A stretch of 64,000 nt of DNA from Paulinella micropora (Eukaryota; Cercozoa; Imbricatea; Euglyphida). A model generated the notes under the pieces. That model was not told the origin of the DNA. It saw only the letters and a list, made by a program, of their open reading frames with translations, and made no database searches. The stretch spans positions 344,277 to 408,276 of the forward strand of contig BJOX01000199.1 in assembly GCA_009731375.1 (NCBI GenBank). The letters run 5' to 3'. Shown one piece after another: positions 33,656 to 44,745 of the stretch. How positions within the stretch are numbered: position 1 is the first letter of the stretch; each line of letters starts with the position of its first letter. Position numbers and translations under genes: made by a program.

Positions 33656-36600
33656 GATCTGATCCAAGTGCGCTTGTCGCATCCCTTCAGCATCAGTCTT
33701 TCGGCGCTCCGCCTCTCTATGCGCCCTGACTATTTGTTCCGCCTCCATCTTCACTCTAAGTCTCATCCCAAACAACTCATCCGCATCCGCCCAAGTGTCT
33801 TTTGGGTGAAGGAGCGAAGTCGGGATATCAGGCTCACGCCCATATACTAACTGATATGGCGAGATTGAGCTCTTCGAGCCTCCTAACGCCGTAGAGGGTA
33901 GACAGTTCATTGCAAACGCAAATGATGGTGCTGCCTCGACCCATGCTCTTTGATTCTCCTTCTTCGTGCAATACATCTTTAGCGAGGCTTTGAGGGGTCT
34001 GTGTACCCGCTCGATTTTCCCATTTGCTCGCGGGTTATAGGCAGTAACATATTGCCATTTCATCCCGTAATACTTAGATAGTTTGTCGATGACCTCGTTA
34101 TTAAAGTCCGAGCCTCGATCAGAACATATCTTTCTTGGTACTCCGATCTGTGAGATGATCCTATCGATCAGCGCCTCGGCCGTCGTCTTGCCGGTAACGT
34201 CTTTGACAGGGATGATCCACACATAGTTGGTGGCTCTGTCAATAGCCGTAAGGAGGTATTTGTAACCATCCTTCGATTCTGGGAAAGGTCCCACATGATC
34301 AATGTGTATAAACTCAAACATCCCCGCATGAAGATGAAATTCGCCAATCAGGCCGAAATTTGCCTTCAATGGTGTTTTGTTTATCTTGCACGGGATGCAT
34401 GCATCCACCGCCTGATCTATCTCCTCCTTCATCTTCCTCCGCCAGAATCGCCTCGCTACGAACATGCGAGTTCGTTGTCGACCCGGATGCGCCAAAAGTG
34501 GGCAATTGTGGGCTGCGACAAATATAAATCGTCTCAGACTCTCCGGTACCCAAAGGGTCCATTTGTCCGGCTGTGACGCATAGCGACCGTGAAGGCCCTT
34601 GTACCACAGTAGACCATCTCTCCATCCCATCTCCTTCATCTGATCTTTGATCGCTTTCGTCATCCGTAGCTCATCCGGGTTCTGATATAACTGTATCAGT
34701 TCTTTAAACTCCGGATCTTGAGCCTGTTGTTGCCTCCATGCGGTAGGCGAGGCTATATGGATAGTACCATCTTCTAGCCGTACCCCGATTCTTTCCGGGT
34801 CATCGTCTAGGTCACTTCTCCGCTCTTGAGGAGGCTCCGCATAAACTTCCTGCGTCTCCTCTTCCTCTCTTATGTTCGCCTTCGCATTCTCATATACCTC
34901 ATAGGACCACTCAGCGTCCTCCTGGGTATGTAGCTCACAACATATCCCGTGATCCGGGCCTTGTGGACTGTACCGTAGACCTGTGCGGTCATATCGGACT
35001 CCACTCGCCATCTCCATCGCCTCAATGTGGCTGACCTCATACACCTTGTCAGTGGACAAGTCTTCCATCTCCACCGTGGACACCAACGCCGATACTTCTG
35101 AGTTAAACTCTAGCCTAGAGAGGCTATCAGCGACCACATTTCGCTTTCCCGGTAGATGGACCATTGTAAAATCGAAACAAGACAAGAACGCTTGCCACCG
35201 CGCCAGCCGTCCCGTCTGTTCATGATTCATCAACCATAACAGGTTATGATGATCAGTTCTGACAGTAAATTGAGGTCCTCCCCACAAATACTCTCTGAGC
35301 CTCTTGAGGGCCCATACTACCGCCAACGCCTCTCTTTGCCTTGTGCAATAGTTTCTCTCCGCCGCACACAACTTCCTACTAATAAACATGATTGGGCGTA
35401 ATTTCTTCTCCTCATCCTCTTGTTGTAATACAGCCCCAATCGCAAACTTAGATGCGTCTGTATCGACTACGAATTGTTTCGTAAAGTCGGGCATCGTTAA
35501 CACCAGTCCTCCGTCTTTCGGGTCTTTGTAAATGAGATCTTTGAGCGCATGAAACGCTTGCAAAGCCTCTTCGTCCCACTTCTCAAAGTCTCCAAAATCT
35601 ATCATTTTCTCCACTTTAGCCCGTGTTGCACCCCAATCGGGTATAAACTGGCTATAGTATTGCGCCATCGCAAGGAATGAGTGCAATTCAGTGCGGTTCT
35701 TCGGTATCGGTCGATTCATAATCTCCTCCCTCTTCTCTTTGGATATCGAGACTCGATTATGGGAGATCTCGTACCCTAAGTATGTCACACTCGTCTTGGC
35801 AAGTTGACACTTCTTTAGATTGCACTTCAGGCCAAAAGCTCCGATGCGCCTGAATATATCGGACAAATGATCGATATGCTCCTCCATTGTGTTAGAGTAT
35901 ACGATAATGTCATCGATATAGCAAAATGCATATTCTCCCGCCTTCTGTCCCCGCCTTCTCATAAAGCCACCGTCAGACAAATCATCGTACTGACTGCTCA
36001 ACATCTTCTGCATCGCCTTCTGGAAAAGTCCTGGGGCTTGCTTGAGGCCCATCGGAAGCACTTTCCATTGGTATATTTCCATACCCACCACAAACGCCGT
36101 CAGCCATCTGGACTTTTCCTCCAGTGGTATCTGCCAGAAGCCATTCTTAAGGTCAATGACCGAATAGAATTTTGCATTCCGCAGTACTCTCCTTCCTTCT
36201 TCTAATGTCGGGAGAGGATTTCTCTCTTCCTCCAGCACCTTGTTAACACGAGCATAGTTAACTGTCAGGCGCCATTCTCCTCCTGGCTTCGGCACTATTC
36301 TCGGTTGTGAGACTATTGAGGATGTTGATCTCTCAATAAAGTCCTCATTGAGCAGCTGTCTTGCTAGCTCCTCCGCTATCTTCGCCTCATGTATACTCAA
36401 ATTCGCCCTTCGTGGTGCCGGTGACGGCTCCGCACCCGGTATTTTGTAAATAACCGCAGTGAAATCTTCAGGCTTGACACCACCTGCATGTGGAGGGTCA
36501 AAAATTTCCTTGTTCGCCTCTAATTTGGCTTTTAAAAGCTCCTTCTCCTTCTCCGTGCCTACTCCTTCTTCCAATATTTTCCGCGCCGCCTCTTGAAAAT

Positions 36601-38362
36601 CTTCATCAGACATCTGCTTATGTTGCTTGAGGGGTTCTCTGTCCTCCTCCAAGCCTAAGTCCTCTTCCGAGACATCATCTAGGCCCGTCTTTTCATACGT
36701 GACCGTGTCCGGCTCATCATCTTTACCGAGCTCCACCAGCATGTCAATGAGTCTCGCGTATTGCAAAGGAGCTTTACGGGTGTAAAAACCATCAAAGCAT
36801 GTGAATGCTTGCGGTATCAATTTCAACTTGTCGAGGTCTCTGAGCTTCCGCTTGTATGCACTGCTCTGCTCACGAGTTCCCATACGACAAGCCACCACTA
36901 GCTGTTGCTTGCGAGAGGGTACCGGTATAGGATGATCAATAAGCCGGTCCCTTATTTCCTGCGCCCATATCGCCTTCTCATTATATGGCAGGATAATAGT
37001 ATACGGCTTATTATTTTCGAATAAAGTCCGTAAGCATTTCTTCACTTCAGACAGTGAACGCGGCCACGTGGGCTCGTCACCCCAGAAATCAGTAATAAAA
37101 CTTTTAATAGTTTCTGGTGGAGTATCCGGGATTCGCCCCGTTCTCCTTGGTACAAACGCCTCCCTTTTTTCTTCTCCTACTTTCGCATGGAAACAGTATC
37201 CGTTAGTAATATGGACATCTGTTCCTACTCCTTCCGCGAATCTCGCCAACGACGGGCTTCTTTGTGCGACACATATAATCTCCTCCTTTCGCTTCTCGAT
37301 TAAGTCATCAATAGACTTTTTGTCCCAATGGCATGTCGGAACTGTGACAGTGCACACTTGGGATTCCCAATTGTCGGTCCAGGACAGTTCATCCGGTCTT
37401 ACGACATGGGGGTGAACGTACACCTCAAGTGCCTCATGTGCGATGGCCATCTTTTTGTGATCCGTCGCTAGACTCAGCTCATAAGCCTCATAAGAGTCAG
37501 TAGCGTTGAAGGGATCAATATCGTTCTCTTCTCCTCTTTTTACTCCATATATCACTCGCCGTGCGGCGCAATCAATCACAGCCCCCATCGTAGCCAATTG
37601 GTCATACGATAGTAATATTGACCCGTGGTAACCGGGGACGACATAGAGGTCCATACGGTATACTCGTGCGGATTTCAATTTAAAGGTCAGTGTGATGATT
37701 CCCGTGATATCCGTCCGGCTGCTCACTCCTTTGAGAGTGCCCGTTGACTTTTTCATATTTCCGTCCACCCAGTCCCGGTATCGATTAAAAAACTTCCGGC
37801 CGACAATATTAATATTCGCCATCGTATCATTACCAACTTTTAATATTGTCTTCAATGTTTCACAATAAAGTTCCGTATAACACAGAGCATCGGGCCTGTG
37901 TATATTGGCTGCGAGAACAAGAACTTTACGTTCCAAATTTTGGAGTCTTGTCTCTAAGTTTTTCAACTCCTCCTTCTTCTCCTCCTGCTTCACCTCATTA
38001 ACATTTTTATTATTCTGCGGTACTGGTGCGTTTACTATTTGAGCGACATTGTCTTGTGGTACTTGAGTACACACATTGTCTTTTTGCTCGCCACCCGCCG
38101 CGACCGTAGACATTGAGTCTGTTCGTGGTTGTTTGCTTGGCCGAGGCGATACGTCTGCCATTGGCCTCCTCGCCTCCATCGCAAGTCTCGCCTTCCTATT
38201 TGCATCAGTTATCATTGGTAACCGTGCTGTATGAACGGGTATGAGACTACCTTGGGGCTGCAGTCTCTGTGCACCCACATCTTTGTATTCAGATTGAGGA
38301 AGCGTTGGCCCAGTCTGCACAACAGCATTAGAAAGCACTGTGACTTTAGGGTTAAACTTCAC
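33539..38362 (-). CDS. pol: Gypsy pol polyprotein: protease, RT, RNase H, integrase
   Basis: The 1,607-residue frame has, in order, a Pro/Gln-rich N-terminal part and a coiled coil (about 105-150). A retropepsin-like region follows (about 170-275), whose active-site block reads NDTMANINIV instead of DTGA. Reverse transcriptase is next, with VIDLKNGFWQIPL, LPMGLKQAPGLFQ and YIDD. RNase H has VDTDASKFAIG, REALAVVWAL and TDHHNL. The integrase HHCC zinc domain (HNCPLLAHPGR...CIPCK) precedes its catalytic core with HIDHVG, SDRGSDF and NGKIERVH (intact DDE). The last 40 residues are out of frame; the GPY tail continues in the frame ending at 32586. The order RNase H before integrase defines Ty3/Gypsy. 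Confidence 0.93.
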   Translation of the reverse strand: MKFNPKVTVLSNAVVQTGPTLPQSEYKDVGAQRLQPQGSLIPVHTARLPMITDANRKARLAMEARRPMADVSPRPSKQPRTDSMSTVAAGGEQKDNVCTQVPQDNVAQIVNAPVPQNNKNVNEVKQEEKKEELKNLETRLQNLERKVLVLAANIHRPDALCYTELYCETLKTILKVGNDTMANINIVGRKFFNRYRDWVDGNMKKSTGTLKGVSSRTDITGIITLTFKLKSARVYRMDLYVVPGYHGSILLSYDQLATMGAVIDCAARRVIYGVKRGEENDIDPFNATDSYEAYELSLATDHKKMAIAHEALEVYVHPHVVRPDELSWTDNWESQVCTVTVPTCHWDKKSIDDLIEKRKEEIICVAQRSPSLARFAEGVGTDVHITNGYCFHAKVGEEKREAFVPRRTGRIPDTPPETIKSFITDFWGDEPTWPRSLSEVKKCLRTLFENNKPYTIILPYNEKAIWAQEIRDRLIDHPIPVPSRKQQLVVACRMGTREQSSAYKRKLRDLDKLKLIPQAFTCFDGFYTRKAPLQYARLIDMLVELGKDDEPDTVTYEKTGLDDVSEEDLGLEEDREPLKQHKQMSDEDFQEAARKILEEGVGTEKEKELLKAKLEANKEIFDPPHAGGVKPEDFTAVIYKIPGAEPSPAPRRANLSIHEAKIAEELARQLLNEDFIERSTSSIVSQPRIVPKPGGEWRLTVNYARVNKVLEEERNPLPTLEEGRRVLRNAKFYSVIDLKNGFWQIPLEEKSRWLTAFVVGMEIYQWKVLPMGLKQAPGLFQKAMQKMLSSQYDDLSDGGFMRRRGQKAGEYAFCYIDDIIVYSNTMEEHIDHLSDIFRRIGAFGLKCNLKKCQLAKTSVTYLGYEISHNRVSISKEKREEIMNRPIPKNRTELHSFLAMAQYYSQFIPDWGATRAKVEKMIDFGDFEKWDEEALQAFHALKDLIYKDPKDGGLVLTMPDFTKQFVVDTDASKFAIGAVLQQEDEEKKLRPIMFISRKLCAAERNYCTRQREALAVVWALKRLREYLWGGPQFTVRTDHHNLLWLMNHEQTGRLARWQAFLSCFDFTMVHLPGKRNVVADSLSRLEFNSEVSALVSTVEMEDLSTDKVYEVSHIEAMEMASGVRYDRTGLRYSPQGPDHGICCELHTQEDAEWSYEVYENAKANIREEEETQEVYAEPPQERRSDLDDDPERIGVRLEDGTIHIASPTAWRQQQAQDPEFKELIQLYQNPDELRMTKAIKDQMKEMGWRDGLLWYKGLHGRYASQPDKWTLWVPESLRRFIFVAAHNCPLLAHPGRQRTRMFVARRFWRRKMKEEIDQAVDACIPCKINKTPLKANFGLIGEFHLHAGMFEFIHIDHVGPFPESKDGYKYLLTAIDRATNYVWIIPVKDVTGKTTAEALIDRIISQIGVPRKICSDRGSDFNNEVIDKLSKYYGMKWQYVTAYNPRANGKIERVHRPLKASLKMYCTKKENQRAWVEAAPSFAFAMNCLPSTALGGSKSSISPYQLVYGREPDIPTSLLHPKDTWADADELFGMRLRVKMEAEQIVRAHREAERRKTDAEGMRQAHLDQIKFQAILYCCTILRSRKESALSCSLTGKDLIRLWNRRDL

Positions 38363-38498
38363 AGTCTTCTCCTTCCTCTCTTCCTCCCCCTCCAGTCATT
38401 CCACCACCTCGAAACGATTACCTTGAGTAGTGTCCGGGTGGGATGACGTATCGGTCTCCGAGGCAGTGTTGTAGGCCTGAGCTCGACCGAAATTCGGG

Positions 38499-38630
38499 NN
38501 NNNNNNNNNNNNNNNNNNNNNNNNNNNNNNNNNNNNNNNNNNNNNNNNNNNNNNNNNNNNNNNNNNNNNNNNNNNNNNNNNNNNNNNNNNNNNNNNNNNN
38601 NNNNNNNNNNNNNNNNNNNNNNNNNNNNNN
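38499..38630. other. Assembly gap of 132 N
   Basis: The gap lies between gag and pol of the Gypsy element, flanked on the right by CTC-rich low complexity. Confidence 0.95.
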
Positions 38631-38682
38631 CCTCCTCGTGCTCCTCCTCCTGCTCCTCCTCCTCGTCCTCTTTGAGAGGCCT

Positions 38683-41066
38683 TTAAGTTCTTTTGTCTCT
38701 CCCTTTCCTCCCCTTCATCCTCTTCATGTAGGTAATGATTGCCTCTCGTAACTCCTCATCATCACACATATTGGCATACCAACCTTCGTTCGCAGCGGCA
38801 ATCTGAAGCATGTTGAAAAGGCCCGGTTCCTTGCCTTCCGTCCTGCTCAGAAAATTTGCCCTTGCTGTTGGGTTCTGCCTATCATGATTGAAAGAGCAGT
38901 CTCTGTTCTCCATCTGTGCCTTACACTGCAAGCCCGCGAACCACCTCCAACATGCGGTCTTCAGGTCTGGCTCTCTCTGTCTCTTCCAACCGGCAACTCT
39001 GTTTGTGTACGTGGCTTGTGCGCCAACAGGTACACCGCCTGCCTGTGCCGTATGTGCCTCCGTGAGCGAGTCCATGTTTGAGCATGCACTCATCACTTCT
39101 TGAAACAGTGCTGACGGAGCAACGCTTTGAACCGTATTTTCGAACACGTGTGTCTCGAGGAAGTTCTTGGACTTCACTGAGCTAAACGTCGAGCATTGTT
39201 GTATGAGCTGAGTAAGCTTACTCGGGTTAACTGTGTGTAACGCCGAAAAGAAATAGAGGATGATCGACTTGCGGCCATAGAATAGCCCATAGGAGGAAAC
39301 TACCTCCGTAAGGGTCGCCGCCAAGCCAACAGCACTCCTCAAACTCATCGCCACTGTCTCAAAGATTTCAAATCCTATGAGAGTACCAGTGCAGAGATGC
39401 TGGTATCCATGAGATTGAAAATATGAAATGAGTGTGGCCACCGCCAGTTCACACTGAGCGTCTAGGCCTGTTGCATTGTTTCTCTTAATCTCCTCCTTCT
39501 TTCTCAAAAACTTGTACTGTGTCAGATCAAATCCCTCCGAGACTAGAGATTGGTCAAAAACAGTAACAAGGGCCTCGTATTCCTGCGTTTCGTCGCAAGG
39601 AAAAGCCTTCATGCAGGCATTGATCTCTTTGAGCTTGCTCAAAAGCGAAGCATCAGAGTCTTTGTCTGAGCTCGTCTTGGCATATAGCATGAGACTTGCC
39701 ACTCCTCCTTTCTTCCCCTTGAAGGCATTTATGATATTTTGTCTGTCCTTCTTCTCCGTGTTTGTGACCACCACCGTAGTTGAGCCCGGGGGTGCAGGGG
39801 CTGGTGGGGCAGGAGCTGGTGGGGTCAAATATGTCGGAGGGTGCCTTTGCACCACTCACTTTTGCTTTCATTCTTTCCAGTCTCATCGTCTTCTCGAACT
39901 CCGCCTTCTCTTTCGCCTTCTTCTTCTCAGATATCACCAGCTTTTGAGCATGAGTGATAAAGGCCACCAATTCAGAAGCAGATCTGAGAAAATTATATTT
40001 CTCCACATATTGGTCAACACCTGCTTTGTTGGCGACCGGTGGTGCGTTACTAAGTGATTTAAGGACAGAGTGATCCTTGGTAGGAATCCATCTCTTCCAT
40101 GCCTCCTTGTGCAGTAACGCACCCATCAACAGTCTGATCTTGGTCAGAACTCTGTCGGTCTTCTCTAACTCATCAATCACAGGATGAGTTTCTCCTGCTG
40201 CCTTAATGCTTTTTTCCATCTCTGCCTTCCCCTCCTCCAAGGCCTTTATTTCCATTGTAAAAAAATGAAATATGCCACTCGAGTTTTTCGAACCCAGATT
40301 GGTCTTCATTTTTGTTACATCGACTGCCTCCTGACCAGTCGCGAGGAATCTGGCCGTTGCTCTTGGGTTTGTGTACTGGAGGTAACCCTCACATCGTGGG
40401 CCGTATGAACGTTCCCAAATCAGGGTTTGAGTGTACACCCCAAAGATAGCATCGAGTAATTCAAGGTGGGTGTGTGTGTCCCCAAACTTGATATGCTGTA
40501 TCTTCTTTCTCTTTTCTGGATCAGAGACCAGTTTGCCGAGGAGCTGTGCTGTGTTTGATAATAGGATATAGACATCCTTTTTAGCACGACTTTTCTCTCT
40601 TCTTTGATCCTGAGGGATCCACACATAGGTATCCTTCTCTCCCCCCATCTTGTTATCAAACTCTTCTTTAGTGAGGTCATAGTGGTCTTGCACCCACTGT
40701 TGTTCCTCCACTGTGATCTCCTCTCCATCACTGTGAATCAAGTCGATCCATTTTTCGTCCTCCTCCTCCCGTGTAGGCAGGTGGTATGGGATTACCATAT
40801 GCTCCTCCTCCTCCCATCCCTTCTTGTTCAGATCCTCCTTCATCTTCGTCTCCTCCATTTCTTCCTTCATCATCCCAGCCCTCTTCTACTCCTCCTCCTA
40901 CTCCTTCATCTCCTCCTCCTCCTCGTCCTCCTACTCCTCCTAGTCCTTCATCTCCCCTTCCTCCTCCTCCTTCATTCAATCCTCTTCCTCCTCCTCCTGC
41001 TGCTTCTTCTTCTCTTCTTTGTTCTGCCTCCGAGAATTCACTCACTTCGGCGGTCTCTGTCGACAT
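38683..41066 (-). pseudogene. gag: Gypsy gag, three overlapping frames
   Basis: Coding sense starts at 41066 (MSTETAEVSEFSEAEQ) in a Gly/Glu-rich segment. It passes to a second frame around 40,800-40,870 (helical capsid-like part, 39,860-40,800), then to a third frame near 39,850. The third frame runs to 38683 and holds a CCCH-like block (CWRWFAGLQCKAQMENRDCSFNH, coordinates near 38,900). The low-complexity GGA repeats at the first junction make an indel or a base error likely. Together this gives about 790 residues of Gag, which would form the particle and bind RNA. Confidence 0.7.
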
Positions 41067-41849
41067 GATGTCGTAGTAGTAATTAACAGGAGGACAGTGT
41101 CAGCTCCTATGTTTGGTTTTTGTTCGTTTGTGTTCTGTTCCTCCTTCAGTCGATTGACTAGTGAAGAGAGAAACTAATAGAGAGGGTAGAGTGAGATTCC
41201 CTGTCCTCTATGAAACACTGTTTGTATGTTTGTTTTTGTTTGAGAAAAATAGTCTTTGAGACTTTCTCCGATTTCTTGTTCTCCTTACTCAGATTACTTT
41301 CTCCTCCTTCTATTCTATATTGTATCTAGTATGAGGCTCTTGGACCTACACACAGATAGTAATAGAGAAGCTAGAAGCTCTCCTTGAGAAGTCGACAGTC
41401 GGTCGGATAGGTTCTCAGACCTACCTTTAGAAAACGATCAGAGAGTTGCAAAAATACTCTGACGTATGTGTGAGATAATGCATATAAATGCATAACTAGA
41501 AGGGTAGAGTGTTGTGCTCCTGTCCCTATGCTTGTTTGTGTTTTGTGTGTGTTCCTTCACTCTTCTGTCCACCTCCTTCTTCTTGGTCTCTGTGTGAGAA
41601 CAGCAAGAACGACAGAGAGTTTGTATCTGATGTCTCCTTGTGAGCACACAGATACTGATTGGGCTAGAGGGTACGAGACACCTGCTTGAGACCAATCAAA
41701 TTATTTGTTTTGTGAAAGAGTTATGAGGGAGCTGTGTTGGAGTATTTGTTTTCGTCTGACGTCCCCGTGTGAGACAGGTCAGTGAAAATTCACTCTGTTG
41801 CCTGTGTGGCAAAGCAGAAAGAAATCACCCTAGTGATGTGGACTCCAAA
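41067..41849 (-). other. Gypsy 5' leader with candidate primer-binding site
   Basis: The leader lies between the 5' LTR and gag and contains no frame. Next to the LTR (41832-41849, minus strand) is TTTGGAGTCCACATCAC. Its TGG start is compatible with tRNA 3'-CCA priming, but I cannot assign the tRNA. Confidence 0.5.
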
Positions 41850-42087
41850 TGTAATGCCCCCAACGATAGCTCTTAAAAAGTCGGTAATACAACCAAACAC
41901 AGTCCTCAAAAGATGAGAATGATGTCTCGTTATATTAGCTCAGTGAAGCCAAAAAGGAAAACGGCTACAGACCAGGAATAAAATGGCATCAGGTCCAATC
42001 CGGACAAATAATACTGAAAAACAAGCTGGTGCACCTGTCACCAGGAAAAGGTACTTTTAACCGGCTATCCGGGGGTTGATGCCTACA
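41850..42087 (-). repeat. Gypsy 5' LTR
   Basis: Direct repeat of 31498-31735. GGAT follows at 42088. Confidence 0.88.
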
Positions 42088-43366
42088 GGATGATGCCAAC
42101 ATAGATAAGATGAATGAGGGGCGGTGCCATGGAGTGGCGGAAGGAAAGCGCCGGTGCGTAGCCCGGTTGAAGGACCAGGGGAATCTCCCTTCAACAGCCT
42201 TAGGATGAAGGCAGCCACTCTCATCGATAGCAACTATTGCGTTGAGCATCAGTACCAGCGAGCCAAGCAAGAGAGAGAAAATGCCTTGCACCGGTGGGCA
42301 GCCGACATAGCTAGAAGGGATCATCTAGCTCTAATGTGCGAGATGGGAGAACGGGGGTTAGAAGCCCAAATCAAAAGTGTGAGTCATCCCCTAATGGTTG
42401 AGGCCATAGTGAGGCACGAAGCCGCGAAGCGGGGTATCCCGTGGAACCGGTCCCTCTTGCACATCATCCACTATGCAAAGCCCCGTGAACCCGGACAGTT
42501 TACTGAATGGGTCATTAGCAGACAACCAGTAACATGGGAGGCGTCAGGTACCCTCATGGCGGAAGGTGTACCGCCAACATGAACCTCAGGCCAGTGCCCA
42601 AGCGAAGCATATGTACTTCAGAGGTGGGGTATCCCCCTCTCATGGGGGAGCTGTGCCCCCGCCCGTAGCATCGGTGCCGGTACGCGCCCAAGAGGTGAAG
42701 GGTACTCCCCTCCGTCCGGTAGCACCCAACCCCCGTGGAGAGAGTAAGGGTAGACCTAGAGGGGCGAGCGGGTCGTCAGCGGTACCTGCCCCGAAGGTTG
42801 AAATTGGTTCAAAGGCCGAGCCGGCTGAGGCTGGTAGTGGTATCATGAGCCAAAACCTGAAATCTTTACTCAAAGCAAAAAGGGAAAAGGTACATGGGGT
42901 GAAGGTGAGGCCCGGCCCGGAGGACTACCAACCCGATGGTTTGGCGGACGTAGAAGATGAGCCTCCGGAGATGCAGTCCGATGCCGTTCCTTCCTCGGAA
43001 TCCGACGGGGAAGGGGAGCGTGAAGGTGAAAAGTCCCCGGCTAGAGATGGGGACGTGGGTAGAGCTCCGGTTAGGGTGCCGTCCCCCATAGGTCCCGACC
43101 CTAGTGTTGATGCAGACCCCGGTGGTGGGGATGCTACCGCCGGGACCGATAGCAATCCGGTGACTACGCCCACCAGCCCAAGCAATAGGCGTAGGTCAGT
43201 GGGCGCTCGAGCGTTTGGCTTCCTTGAGACGGTCCGAGCCTCCGTGAGTGGGATGCCCTGGTTTGCGTCCCATGCTAAGACGGTACCCCCTGCAGACCGA
43301 AAGGTGACTTCCCTGTTGCCCCCTACACTACTAGTACCGGCCCGTCTACGGCCCCCTCAACCTTAG
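42088..43366 (+). pseudogene. Continuation of the older retroelement, unknown protein
   Basis: After the GGAT copy, one short frame continues the interrupted gag (to about 42,205). A frame at 42124-42582 encodes a helical, capsid-like segment (HRWAADIARRDHLALMCEMG, WNRSLLHIIHYAK). A frame at 42566-43366 encodes a Pro/Gly/Ser-rich disordered segment. The two overlap by 17 bases in different phases, so a frameshift is likely. I do not recognise the family. GC-rich codon use unlike the viral element fits a host retroelement or gene. Confidence 0.45.
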
Positions 43367-43439
43367 CTGAGCCTGATAGTCCTACCAGACTAGGTACCGG
43401 AGAGCGAGAACAGAGCACGCCTATTATCTGCATCAGTTT

Positions 43440-44720
43440 TGTTGTAAGGTACTTCTGCATTTCCGGGACTGGGGACCCTTACCAGAAGTGCAGGAATTTG
43501 GTTTGGAACGTGAGGGAGGGGAACTCAAGAAGCAAGTCAAGACTCTAAGGAACATGGAGCACACATTTATGAAGCGTTGGACCGTTGCTCCGGGAGCGCT
43601 ATTACTGCCAAGCTTACGAGCGGCACAAGCGATATCGAAGCGCAAGTCGTGATGTCAAAATGTATTGTTGTAACAGGTCGGCGCACTGGCAGCTTTAACG
43701 CAGCCCACATGAACGAAAACCCGAGTTTGAGTTTGCCCTCGCGTTTCCGCACTCACCCTAGGCATCTCACCGACTTGCAGGATTTTTTCAACTCGTGCTG
43801 GAGAGTATTACAAGGGGGTGCAGGGCTGCCGGCACCCCCACAGTTGACGTACGAGAACATTGAACTGGCACGACATATGACATGCAAGGGCTACACGATG
43901 AGGTGCATGGCCAGCAGTTCGAGGACTGAACGCTTCGCGGGTGGTACGTGCTTTTTGACACGTGAGAACGTAAGTGGTACTTTTAATGAACGTGCATGGG
44001 GAGTGACTACCGCTGGGAGGTATGGTGCAAGCGTACAATGGTATGCACGTGTCACATACCAGTTGCACAGCTGGGATCTGGCCAGAGTTGAACTCTTGCG
44101 TGCGCGTGCGCATGACCAGCAGCTGTGGTTGTGTCACATGAGACCTGCCCAACCGTCTCTGACTTTTTTGCCGATTAGCTTCCTGGAGATTCCGTGCATC
44201 GTGGCACCTAAACCGAACAGTGACACTTCTTTCTNNNNNNNNNNAACACTTCTTTCTACTTCACGGAGCTGATAACTGACGATTTCTTGCCAGATGAATT
44301 GAGGCAAGAAATTGAAAACAGGAGGAACCGACAAGAAGGAGAAGAAGAAGAAGAAGAAGAAGAAGAAGAAGAAGAAGAAGAAGAAGAAGAAGAAGAAGAA
44401 GAACACGAAGAAGAACACGAAGAAGAAGAAGAAGAAGAAGAAGAAGAAGAAGAAGAAGAAGAAAAACAAGAAGAAAAACAAGAAGAAGAAGAAGAAGAAG
44501 AAGAAGAACAAGGAGAAGAACAAGAAGAAGAACAAGAAGGATAAGAACAAGATCAAAAAGAAGATCAAGAAGAAGATCACAGGGAAGAACAAGAACAGGA
44601 ACAAGAACAAGAACAGGAACAAGAGGAAGAAGTTATAGATTTGGATGAAAATGAGGAAGCACAACAAGAACAACAAGAAGAAGAAAAGGAAGATGTTGTA
44701 TATTTCGACGAAGATACAGA
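43440..44720 (+). pseudogene. Transposase-like C-terminal remnant with GAA-coded acidic tail
   Basis: A frame near 43,440-43,630 (HFRDWGPLPEVQEFGLERE) passes by a shift to 43,640-44,233. The latter reads SFNAAHMNENPSLSLPSRF, YTMRCMASSSR and RYGASVQWYARVTYQ. This resembles the region behind the catalytic domain of CACTA/Plavaka-type transposases, but only by general style. A 10-N gap (44234-44243) is followed by FTELITDDFLPDELRQEIEN and a poly-Glu tail. No catalytic residues could be identified. It may instead be an unknown host protein. Confidence 0.35.
44339..44545. repeat. (GAA)n tract
   Basis: A nearly pure GAA repeat of about 200 bases with a few CAC/AAC interruptions, open in several frames. 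Confidence 0.95.
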
Positions 44721-44745
44721 TGACTAAATCGTGAATATTAATTTT

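Larger units (their letters stand above)
31498..42087 (-). mobile_element. Ty3/Gypsy LTR retrotransposon, 10.6 kb
   Basis: Two LTRs of 238 bases, gag, protease/RT/RNase H/integrase and a GPY-type integrase tail all read on the minus strand. A polypurine tract (CGGGAGGGGG on the minus strand, 31739-31748) borders the 3' LTR. A 132-N gap lies between gag and pol. Gag has two apparent frameshifts and pol one, so this copy is probably not autonomous. The LTRs differ at roughly ten positions, which suggests moderate age. Confidence 0.92.

Noticed and set aside
40728-41076. Pro/Ser-rich plus-strand frame opposite the Gypsy gag start
   Set aside because: It is a shadow of the Gly/Glu-rich minus-strand gag coded by GGA-type repeats.
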